From positions 1 through 5,551 of the forward strand of contig JBPBPY010000078.1 in NCBI GenBank assembly GCA_050954505.1: a stretch of DNA of 5,551 nucleotides, in the 5' to 3' direction. The notes under the pieces are model-generated. The model had not been told where the DNA came from. It did no database searches and saw only the letters and a program-made list of their open reading frames with translations. Made by a program: the position numbers and the translations under genes. Numbering within the stretch: position 1 is the stretch's first letter; every line of letters begins with the position of its first letter. The DNA comes from JAQGMO01 sp050954505. GTDB lineage: Bacteria; Pseudomonadota; Gammaproteobacteria; Burkholderiales; Burkholderiaceae_D. Below are positions 1 to 5,551 of the stretch, piece after piece.

Positions 1-1651
1 ATTTGGCCGCATTATCACTTTTGCGCACCACCTGGTGCACCAATTGGCCATCCTGGTTGTAGCGGTTGGTACGCGTTTCGGTGCCCAGACCGGCCGCCGT
101 CGCTCCTGTGCTGGTGGTGCCGTTGAGGGCTGCGACATAAGCCTGCGGCAAGGTGCCGTTCGGCCCCGTCTGCACGACGCGCGAGGCGCCGTCATAGAAA
201 CGCGTGTCAACCATTGTGCCGTCGCGCTTGACCTCCTGCAGACGGTTGAGCGAGTCGTAATGATAGGACTCGGTGCTTTCACCCTGGCTGGCGGTGTAAC
301 TGGTGCTGTAGACCGGCACGGTGGTATCCACATACCCATATTGCGGCGTCCATTCGCTCACGCCCACCATGACATACTCGCTATGCGTCTCATGCCCCGT
401 AATGACCTCAGTGGCACTGACATGCGTACCCCAGCTGGTATCGGTCAAGCGGTTGCCATTGGCATCGTAGGTAATGCGATGACCTTGTGCTGCATTGATT
501 GCACCGGAACTGTCGACCCCATCGACCAAGGTCTGGCGATTCATGGCGTCATATGCAAAGTAGCGGTCGCTGTCGTGCTGAATATCGGCACTGTTGAGCG
601 TGGGCAGGGTATTGATGACATGGCTGAAGATACGGATTCGGTTGCCCGCACGATCGTAATACATCAGGATGTTGACACGGCCATCGGCAACATACCGCAG
701 TCGACCCAGGGCGTCGTAACCCAGGCTGTTGTCTTGCACCACGGTGCCGGCGCTGATGGTTTTTTCCCGGACGTGGTTGCCCGCCAGGTCATAGCTGTAG
801 AGCGTGGTCTGGCCGGTGGCCAGATCATCGATGCGCACCACCTGCCCCGCCGCATCGTAGCTGTAACGCAGATTCTGGCCATGACCACTGGCCTGGCGGG
901 TAAGCTGCCGGGCATTGTCATAGGTGTAGGTGTACGACACACCGCTCAAATCCGTATGGCCCTGCAGCTGGCCAAAATGGCTGTAGGTCCACGTCGCCGT
1001 GTAGCCATTGCCGTCGGTTTCACTGACCTTGTTGCCCATGTTGTCGTAGGCCATGACGGTACTGCGACCCGAGGCTTGACGAATACGGGTGATGTTGCCC
1101 TGACGGTCATAGCTGTAGGTAACGGTGTCGCCGTTTCCATCCGTTGCGGTCAGCTTGCGCCCCGCCTGGTCATAGGTGGACGATTCCGCAAGCGTGCCTG
1201 CGCGCACCGCCTGCAGGTTGTTATTGCCGTCCACCGCAAAGATCTCGGCACCATAGCGGCGGGTTTGCGTCAGCCGCCCCATCTTGTCATGAATGTAGTC
1301 AGTGACATGACCCATTGCATCGACGCTACGTGTGCGATCCCCAAACACATTGTAGGAATAGGTGATCACGCCGCCGTCGGCATGACGTTCCTGGATCAGG
1401 TTGCCTGCTGCATCATGGATTGTGCCGTTGACATTGCCGTTGGCGTCGCGCACGGCAACCTGCCGCCCCAGGCGGTCGTAATAAATGTCGGTAACGGCCG
1501 AGTCGGCGGAGAGGTTGCCATTCGCGTCCGGCCGGGTTTCCCGGATCAATTGATTGTTGGCGTTGTAGAGATACGTGGTGTTCCAGCCGATGGAGCGCGC
1601 GTCGTTGATTTGCGTGACATTGCCCCAACGATCAACCGTCTGGTTGATGAC
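1..1651 (-). repeat. YD-repeat block 2
   Basis: About 20 units with the classical pattern can be counted, for example VDRWGNVTQ, YYDRLGRQVAV, IHDAAGNLIQE, YSYNVFGDRTRS, YSYDRQGNITRI, MAYDNMGNKVSE, YSYDAAGQVVRI, YSYDLAGNHVRE, GYDALGRLRYV, MYYDRAGNRIRI, ITYDANGNRLTD, YHYDSLNRLQEV and NRYNQDGQLVHQ. The block is more regular than block 1. It is interrupted once, at about 394-296, by a Tyr/Val segment without YD units. It is still in progress at the window edge. Confidence 0.9.
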
Positions 1652-4600
1652 TGGCCGCAGCCATAACGCGCTTTGTGCCATGTTAACGTCTTGCACAGGA
1701 AGCAAATCACTTTGCGTCACTGCTGCGACGCCATTGGCATTGGTACTGGTGGCGGCATACTGGGCCGGCTGTCCATTGATGGTGTAGCCAGGCCGGTAGA
1801 CCGGTGTCTGGTTGATCACGGTCGCAGGCGGCGTACTACCTGGAACCCATACACTCTCATCGTGGTACTGCGGTTGATAGACCGTATACGGAATGGCCTG
1901 CACGACGCCATTGACCAGCCCATACCCCTGTCCATAGACAGTGTGGCCGTCTTCATCGGTGCCAACCACAACCGGCGGGCCATACTCGGGTACCCCGGAA
2001 TGACTGCTGATGACATACTGTGACGGATCGGTTGGCGTGACAGTGACGCCGACCTGTACCTGCCTGGTCTGGTTTTGGTACCGGGTTTGATAATCGGTTT
2101 GGTAGACAATATTTCCGCTTTCATCGCGCGCATACACTGGCTGTGTAACGGACACCTGAACCGGGTAGTATTCGTCGTAGTAGCCCACCACAACTTCGTA
2201 ATGATCATAAGTGGTGTAGGAATAGGTCTCGTAGTGGGAATAAAAGGCGATCCCACCCGTTTCCGTGGTTTGGTAAATCGGCGTGCCGCCTTCATCCACG
2301 CCCAGGATGATCGGACCGTCCTGGACACGGACCTGGTAGGACACTTCCCGCGGACGCGAACGGGTTTCGTGGATGGGCTGCTGACGTACCCGATACTGGG
2401 TTTGCTGCACTGTCTCGTAGATGACACTGCCGGATTCGTCTCGTACATAGACAGGTGACTGTCCCACCGCGACCTGAACAGGTACGCTGACCGTTACCGT
2501 CTCGGTGTGATAAACCGTGTAGGCAATTGCGTGGACCGGGCCATACTTCAGTGCATTGCCCGCTTCATCACGAGCCGTGACGTCGCGGCCATAGCCCTGG
2601 CCAAACACGGGATTGCCCGCACCGTCATAACCCACCACCACTGGTGGACCATACGTTGGCCCAGAGCCGGTGTAGCCAATGATGTAATTGCTTACATCGG
2701 GCGGTGTTACCGTTACCGGCACCTGAACCTGCACCTGCCGCGTCTCGTAATGGCCTGAGCCGGGGCCGTAAACGGTAAATTGGCCAATACTGTGACGATC
2801 CGGCGTACTGCTGCCCGGTGGACTGACCAACACCTCATAGTCGTAGACACCCGCCGCCAAAACGCCGACGTTGGCTTGCTGATGTCCCGACACCGCATTG
2901 CCGCTCTCATCGAAGTGGACGGGGTTGCCGGATTCATCGAGCGCTGCGCCAAGGTTTGTCACCGGCAGGGTCGCCCATGTGCTGCTGCCTGCCAGACGAT
3001 ATTGGAACACCGTCGCCGCCGCGTTGGCCGGCATTAGCCATTGCAGACTGGTCACCGTCGTGCCGCCGGAATACACCGGGTTGTTGTCTTCGTCCACACC
3101 GACGATGGTCCCGCCGACAGTCCCGGTATCAACGCTCACTTCCGAAAACGCAGGCAAACCAACCGGCGGCACCCACCGAGGAGGTATGGGCGGTTCAACT
3201 GTCAGTCGACCCAGCGCATGTGCGTAAGGAGAACCCTCCCCGGCGTGCGACCAGAGCAGCTCATATTCATACGTCCCTGCTGCGAGATTGGATAGATCAA
3301 CGCCATCGTAACCATTTCCACGCACCGCAATGACACGGCTGTCCGCATCGCGACCGCCAACGGGTCGAATACGGAACACCTGATCAATGCGTGCATCCTG
3401 GCTTGCCCAAGCCAGGATGCCATGACCAGCCGGACCGAAGGTCAGCGGGATGACAATCCCCGCCAAGGGTTTTGAAACCAGACCAATGGTCCCGGTACTG
3501 GTCATGCGTGCGGGATTGCCGGGTGCGGTCGTCAGCAAGCGATATTCATAATTCCCGACACCATCATGACTGGCGTCATACCGCAAGACATTGCCGTAGT
3601 TGATTAACGGCACATTGGTCCAGCCATCCTCACCAGTAAAGCCAAGCCAGCGCAACTGCAGTTGCGTGACCGTAGCTGGATCGGCCAGCGCCGTCACTTC
3701 AATGGAATTGCCTGCATAGCCAAGGCTGTCTGTATTGACAATCTGCTGCCAATTGCCATTCACATCCATTTTCAGGATGGTCAGCCGGGTCACCCGATTG
3801 ATGCCACCGTTGAGATTGCCGCGTGCATCGGACCAATTGAATGTCACCCCCGAGGCGGCCTCATCGGCTGTGAAATTTTGCGTCATTGCGCGGGTTTCAC
3901 CAGCATGCATGCTGGCCGGGCTGTCAACGGGATTTCTGCCTTCGTCATACGTCGTGCCGGCATATACTGGATTGCCTGCTTCGTCATAGCGGACGATGTC
4001 CTGAAATGCCAGTGTTGTGTATTGGAAGGAAACCTTGATATCGCCACTACCCAATGCAGCCAGGGAAGCCCATGTGAAGGCCACGGTATTCGTGCCTGCA
4101 AATCCCGTCACGCCACTTTCACCAAACAGTGGGGACGCAGAAGACAGGATGTTTGCATGGGTGAAGCCCGCGCGCGCCAGCACGCCGCCTTCCACATCGA
4201 GCCGCTGCCCCTCGGACTGCTGCACAACGCGGCCGAGCAGATCATGACGCGTGTCGGTTCGGTTCAGATCCGTCAAGCCTGCGATCTGGTCGACCGACAC
4301 AAACGATTTCAGATCGATGTTGCCACCACCAATGCCGGTGCTGATCATTTTGGCGGTCACGTTGCCTTGCAGGTCGACCATGAAAACCTTGTCAACGCCA
4401 TCACCGCTGTTGGTGCGCCAAAGGTTGCCCGCATAATCGTAGTCAAAATACGCCTGGCGACCATTATTGGTCCCCTGGCGAATGACTTCGCCAAAGGCGT
4501 TGTATTCAGTTGCCGTATCGATCAATCCTGCAGGTCCGGCTTCGATCTCATGGGTTTGCTGACCCAGTCTGTCATATTGATAAGTCTGGAACAGCGTCGT

Positions 4601-4699
4601 TGTCGCCCCGCTGGTATCCGACACCGACTGCCAGTGTTTGGCCAACAGGCCATTGGCGTAATACGAGTTGTAGTTGTTCGCGCCGGCCGCATCCGTTAT
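1..4699 (-). CDS. RHS/YD-repeat protein, downstream part (same gene after the frameshift), runs off the window
   Basis: From 4699 to 2 one minus-strand frame stays open for 1566 codons with no stop. It begins exactly where the upstream part breaks: ITDAAGANNYN completes the interrupted YDRFGHVTQ repeat. Order by residue of this part: 1-155 YD units (YQYDRLGQ, YNAFGEVIR, YDYAGNLWR, HDLLGRVVQ); 155-344 beta-rich, non-YD; 344-644 three beta-sandwich-like repeats; 650-1015 a Tyr/Val/Gln/Thr-rich region with duplicated modules; 1017-1566 about 20 YD units. No start codon sits near the break; the first in-frame ATG is at 4381-4379, inside a repeat, and I see no gene start there. It is therefore best read as the rest of one broken gene rather than a separate one. 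The RHS core DPxGL-type motif and any C-terminal effector have not been reached at position 1. The intact frame over 4.7 kb argues that the break is recent or a sequence error. The polypeptide is probably a secreted or surface structural or toxin-delivery protein, inferred from family only. Confidence 0.9.
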   Translation of the reverse strand, partial: MTDAAGANNYNSYYANGLLAKHWQSVSDTSGATTTLFQTYQYDRLGQQTHEIEAGPAGLIDTATEYNAFGEVIRQGTNNGRQAYFDYDYAGNLWRTNSGDGVDKVFMVDLQGNVTAKMISTGIGGGNIDLKSFVSVDQIAGLTDLNRTDTRHDLLGRVVQQSEGQRLDVEGGVLARAGFTHANILSSASPLFGESGVTGFAGTNTVAFTWASLAALGSGDIKVSFQYTTLAFQDIVRYDEAGNPVYAGTTYDEGRNPVDSPASMHAGETRAMTQNFTADEAASGVTFNWSDARGNLNGGINRVTRLTILKMDVNGNWQQIVNTDSLGYAGNSIEVTALADPATVTQLQLRWLGFTGEDGWTNVPLINYGNVLRYDASHDGVGNYEYRLLTTAPGNPARMTSTGTIGLVSKPLAGIVIPLTFGPAGHGILAWASQDARIDQVFRIRPVGGRDADSRVIAVRGNGYDGVDLSNLAAGTYEYELLWSHAGEGSPYAHALGRLTVEPPIPPRWVPPVGLPAFSEVSVDTGTVGGTIVGVDEDNNPVYSGGTTVTSLQWLMPANAAATVFQYRLAGSSTWATLPVTNLGAALDESGNPVHFDESGNAVSGHQQANVGVLAAGVYDYEVLVSPPGSSTPDRHSIGQFTVYGPGSGHYETRQVQVQVPVTVTPPDVSNYIIGYTGSGPTYGPPVVVGYDGAGNPVFGQGYGRDVTARDEAGNALKYGPVHAIAYTVYHTETVTVSVPVQVAVGQSPVYVRDESGSVIYETVQQTQYRVRQQPIHETRSRPREVSYQVRVQDGPIILGVDEGGTPIYQTTETGGIAFYSHYETYSYTTYDHYEVVVGYYDEYYPVQVSVTQPVYARDESGNIVYQTDYQTRYQNQTRQVQVGVTVTPTDPSQYVISSHSGVPEYGPPVVVGTDEDGHTVYGQGYGLVNGVVQAIPYTVYQPQYHDESVWVPGSTPPATVINQTPVYRPGYTINGQPAQYAATSTNANGVAAVTQSDLLPVQDVNMAQSALWLRPVINQTVDRWGNVTQINDARSIGWNTTYLYNANNQLIRETRPDANGNLSADSAVTDIYYDRLGRQVAVRDANGNVNGTIHDAAGNLIQERHADGGVITYSYNVFGDRTRSVDAMGHVTDYIHDKMGRLTQTRRYGAEIFAVDGNNNLQAVRAGTLAESSTYDQAGRKLTATDGNGDTVTYSYDRQGNITRIRQASGRSTVMAYDNMGNKVSETDGNGYTATWTYSHFGQLQGHTDLSGVSYTYTYDNARQLTRQASGHGQNLRYSYDAAGQVVRIDDLATGQTTLYSYDLAGNHVREKTISAGTVVQDNSLGYDALGRLRYVADGRVNILMYYDRAGNRIRIFSHVINTLPTLNSADIQHDSDRYFAYDAMNRQTLVDGVDSSGAINAAQGHRITYDANGNRLTDTSWGTHVSATEVITGHETHSEYVMVGVSEWTPQYGYVDTTVPVYSTSYTASQGESTESYHYDSLNRLQEVKRDGTMVDTRFYDGASRVVQTGPNGTLPQAYVAALNGTTSTGATAAGLGTETRTNRYNQDGQLVHQVVRKSDNAAK
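1877..2068 (-). repeat. Duplicated module, copy B
   Basis: Second copy of the module at 2743-2510. It reads TRQVQVGVTVTPTD, then YGPPVVVGTDEDGHTVYGQG and YG, then AIPYTVY. The two starts are 675 bases apart, which is 225 codons, so the duplication is in frame. Divergence in the middle (IIGYTGSGPT against VISSHSGVPE) shows that it is old rather than a recent copying event. It is followed by a Pro/Gln/Thr-rich linker (VWVPGSTPP, INQTPVYRPGY) that leads into the second YD block. Confidence 0.8.
2078..2164 (-). repeat. PVQVxV-PVYxRDESG unit, copy 2
   Basis: Partner of the unit at 2482-2393, with starts 318 bases apart (106 codons, in frame). It leads directly into copy B of the TRQVQV module, whereas copy 1 lies just after copy A. 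The order is therefore A, unit 1, Tyr-rich stretch, unit 2, B. Confidence 0.75.
2165..2245 (-). other. Tyrosine-rich stretch inside the YD protein
   Basis: Codons 2245-2165 encode FYSHYETYSYTTYDHY followed by EVVVGYYDEYY. That is ten Tyr in 27 residues, mixed with acidic residues, His and Thr. No Cys or catalytic motif is visible. Alternating aromatic and polar residues suggest edge or amyloid-like beta strands, or an aromatic sugar- or metal-contacting surface. Both ideas are inference. Confidence 0.7.
2393..2482 (-). repeat. PVQVxV-PVYxRDESG unit, copy 1
   Basis: The protein reads PVQVAVGQSPVYVRDESG, then SVIYETVQQTQY. A second version at 2164-2078 reads PVQVSVTQPVYARDESG, then NIVYQTDYQTRY. 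The two share PVQV, PVY, RDESG and the Y-x-T...QT-x-Y tail. Together with the TRQVQV modules they show that the whole 2.75-1.87 kb stretch was built by repeated in-frame duplication. Confidence 0.75.
2510..2743 (-). repeat. Duplicated module, copy A (TRQVQV ... GPPVVVG ... GQGYG ... YTVY)
   Basis: The segment starts with TRQVQVQVPVTVTPPD, passes through YGPPVVVGYDGAGNPVFGQG and YG, and ends with AIAYTVY. A second copy at 2068-1877 keeps the same landmarks in the same order: TRQVQV, VTVTP, YGPPVVVG, GQGYG and YTVY. Copy A carries 13 more residues than copy B between GQGYG and the end, including an extra RDEAGNALK motif. The alternating Val/Gln/Thr pattern predicts extended beta strands. I do not recognise the module as a named domain. 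Confidence 0.8.
2768..3055 (-). repeat. Beta-sandwich-like repeat 3, carrying an insert of two DESGN motifs
   Basis: This is the third copy of the same pattern: SLQWLMP opening strand, FQYRLAGSSTWATLPV middle strands, L-A-A-G-V-Y-D-Y-E-V-L-V (2860-2825), then a Pro/Ser loop and the closing strand IGQFTV. It differs from the other two by a short insert at about 2941-2888 with two back-to-back motifs, LDESGNPVH and FDESGNAVS. The FQYR..GSS.W..LPV series is typical of Fn3-like strands B to C in bacterial extracellular proteins, by analogy. It sits directly before the Tyr/Val/Gln-rich region. Confidence 0.6.
3191..3670 (-). repeat. Beta-sandwich-like repeats 1 and 2
   Basis: Two consecutive segments of about 70-85 residues share a pattern. 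Each has an early Trp strand (LQLRWLGF; GILAWAS), then a G-x-Y-E-Y strand followed by L-L (GNYEYRLL at 3556-3533; GTYEYELL at 3277-3254), then a Gly/Pro loop and a closing strand (GTIGLV at 3493-3476; GRLTV at 3211-3197). The YEY strand after an N-L-A-A-G turn resembles the penultimate strand of fibronectin-III/Ig-like sandwiches. That fold is inferred from the strand pattern only. Repeat 1 spans about 3670-3467 and repeat 2 about 3443-3191. They probably serve as spacer or adhesion modules inside the YD protein. Confidence 0.6.
3393..3420. repeat. Perfect inverted repeat inside the coding region
   Basis: The left arm gcatcctggcttg (3393-3405) and right arm caagccaggatgc (3408-3420) pair perfectly over 13 bp around a 2-base loop. 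It lies inside beta-sandwich repeat 2 and encodes GILAWASQDA. There is no T-run after it on either strand, so it does not look like an intrinsic terminator. Confidence 0.8.
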
Positions 4700-4710
4700 T
4701 GTGTTACATG
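4690..4710 (-). other. Frameshift site: one base missing in a YD repeat
   Basis: On the minus strand the codons read cat gta aca caa taa, giving H V T Q stop. Re-reading one base at 4699 gives ata acg gat gcg (I T D A), which restores YDRFGHVTQ-ITDAAG, a normal YD unit followed by the usual turn. The simplest explanation is the loss of one A from an original caa-ata-acg, where three A residues stood and two remain. No classical X-XXY-YYZ slippery heptamer is present, so programmed -1 frameshifting is not supported. The new frame has its own stop just upstream (TGA at 4723-4721), which confines the crossover to about 4699-4720. Confidence 0.85.
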
Positions 4711-5551
4711 ACCAAAGCGGTCATATTGCGACACCGTGGAGCGGTCACTGCTGCTGCCGCTCAACAGACCAAAGGCGGATTCTGTTGCGCTTGTCGTGCC
4801 ATTGGCGAATTCTGTTTGCAGTACCACATTGCCGTAGGCATCACGATAGAACACTGTCAACGGAATAACCGGGGCACCGTCGATCGTGCTTTGGCGTGCG
4901 GGCGCGGCTACTGCAAAGACGCGTCCGAGCGCATCGTAATAGGTGTAGGTTGCCGCACCCGTGGCATCCGTGGTTCGGGTCAAATTCCCTACCGCATCAT
5001 AGCCAAATGTCGTACCTGGATTGGCCGGCGCTGCGGTGGTTCCATTCGATGCATCGCTGTAGATGACTTGATGCTGGTTTTCTGAAGTTTTCCGGTTGTT
5101 CAGATCATAGCGGTAATCCATGCGCCGGTCGTTGGCTGACTGCACTGCAGACGGCGGCGAGGCCGGCGCAGACAAGCCGTTCCAGCCAGCGATGGCAGTG
5201 GCAAATTCTGTTTTCGAGGTGATGTTCCCGGTGGCGTCAAACGTTTGCGTCGTCAAATAGCCAAGTGCGTCGACACTTGCAATGGCGTTGCCGTTCAAAT
5301 CCACATAGTGGTTGGTGGAACGCCACGTATTGGCAACCGCATTGACCAACTCATTGACGCGAACCAGATCGCCAAACGCATTGTAGGTATGTTGTGTAGT
5401 CTTGCTCGCAACAGCGTACTGCTGCCCGGCCGCTGCATTGCTATCGTAGGTCCAGCCCTGTGGCTGAACGACTGTACTGACTTGCCCGTTGTTATTGTAT
5501 TCCGTCAACAGGGTGCGATTGTTACCCTGTGCCAAGGGTGCACCAGCGAGA
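4696..5551 (-). CDS. RHS/YD-repeat protein, upstream part, ends at a frameshift stop
   Basis: This is the first part of a giant YD-repeat protein. It is open from the window edge at 5551, so the real start lies outside. The TTG at 5535-5533 is an ordinary internal Leu codon: the frame is open on both sides of it and the repeat pattern is continuous. The 284 visible codons hold about nine YD-type units, among them YNAFGDLVR, TFDATGNITSK, YRYDLNNRKTSE, FGYDAVGNLTRT, YYDALGRVFAV, FYRDAYGNVVLQ and YDRFGHVTQ. In the RHS/YD family such units form the strands of a large hollow beta shell, usually in secreted or surface proteins. The reading ends at a TAA (4698-4696) directly after GHVTQ, in the middle of a repeat, which is not a natural C-terminus. 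The same repeat goes on in the -1 frame. Family assignment is secure; function and export route are unknown. Translation as written would give a truncated product. Confidence 0.9.
   Translation of the reverse strand, partial: LAGAPLAQGNNRTLLTEYNNNGQVSTVVQPQGWTYDSNAAAGQQYAVASKTTQHTYNAFGDLVRVNELVNAVANTWRSTNHYVDLNGNAIASVDALGYLTTQTFDATGNITSKTEFATAIAGWNGLSAPASPPSAVQSANDRRMDYRYDLNNRKTSENQHQVIYSDASNGTTAAPANPGTTFGYDAVGNLTRTTDATGAATYTYYDALGRVFAVAAPARQSTIDGAPVIPLTVFYRDAYGNVVLQTEFANGTTSATESAFGLLSGSSSDRSTVSQYDRFGHVTQ
4700..5500 (-). repeat. YD-repeat block 1, before the frameshift
   Basis: Degenerate protein-level repeats of roughly 20 residues with the pattern x-Y-D-x-x-G-N/R-x-x-x, separated by short T-D-A-x-G turns. 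Nine units are recognisable by eye. Some are diverged, with Y-N or V-D-L in place of Y-D. A linker without clear repeats, rich in Ala, Pro and Ser, occupies about 5205-5130. The array continues across the break with five more units down to about 4235, ending with RHDLLGRVVQ. Confidence 0.85.

Noticed and set aside
1..300. C-terminal toxin or RHS core motif at the low-coordinate edge
   Set aside because: Regular YD units continue to position 2 and no DPxGL-type motif is seen, so any effector domain lies outside the window.
35..1666. Plus-strand open frame of 543 codons
   Set aside because: It is exactly in codon register opposite the YD-repeat gene, where plus-strand stops would require TTA, CTA or TCA codons on the coding strand, which this gene almost never uses. 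Its translation has no recognisable domain.
1816..2448. Minus-strand open frame of 210 codons in the frame next to the YD gene
   Set aside because: It is a shifted reading of the Tyr/Val/Gln-rich region; its low-complexity Ser/Arg/Pro/Thr translation shows no motif, while the neighbouring frame is continuous with the repeats on both sides.
3900..3915. 16-bp palindrome ccagcatgcatgctgg
   Set aside because: Only an 8-bp arm, inside coding sequence, with no flanking regulatory signals; its occurrence by chance is not remarkable in a window of this size.
3662..4711. Plus-strand open frame of 349 codons
   Set aside because: Same antisense codon-register artefact over the downstream part of the gene; the minus strand carries clear repeats here.
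4690..4720. Programmed -1 ribosomal frameshift
   Set aside because: The local sequence (gta aca caa taa) has no slippery heptamer, and I noticed no obvious downstream stimulatory stem.
5533..5535. TTG at 5535-5533 as a gene start
   Set aside because: The frame is open to the window edge and the codon lies inside continuous protein sequence without a ribosome-binding site; it is an internal Leu.

Overview
The window is the interior of one very large gene on the minus strand: an RHS/YD-repeat protein that runs off both edges, so neither the start nor the true C-terminus is present. Reading 5' to 3' of the gene means going from position 5551 down to position 1. GC is roughly mid-50s percent. 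Codon use and the style of the protein suggest a Gram-negative proteobacterium, possibly Burkholderiales/Oxalobacteraceae. That placement is an impression from the sequence, not a measurement.

Layout in gene order: (1) 5551-4699, the first block of YD repeats, 284 codons ending in a TAA at 4698-4696. (2) At that stop the same YD repeat continues without interruption in the -1 frame, and this frame stays open for 1566 codons to the window edge. A single missing base near 4699 explains this, so the two frames are one gene broken by a frameshift (mutation or sequence error). (3) 4699-4235, five more YD units. (4) 4235-2768, a non-YD, beta-rich region ending in three related beta-sandwich-like repeats, each with a G-x-Y-(E/D)-Y core. 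(5) 2752-1660, a low-complexity-like region rich in Tyr, Val, Gln and Thr that contains an internally duplicated module and many copies of a DExGNPVY-type motif. (6) 1651-2, a second long YD block with about 20 units, still running at the edge.

YD-repeat proteins of this kind form large beta-strand shells. They are usually secreted or surface-associated, often with a variable C-terminal effector. No signal peptide, RHS core motif (DPxGL type) or C-terminal toxin falls inside the window, so the biological role cannot be set from here. The unusual part is the roughly 850-residue insert between the two YD blocks. I see no second gene, RNA gene, mobile element, CRISPR array, promoter or terminator. 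The long open frames on the plus strand are antisense shadows in codon register with this gene.
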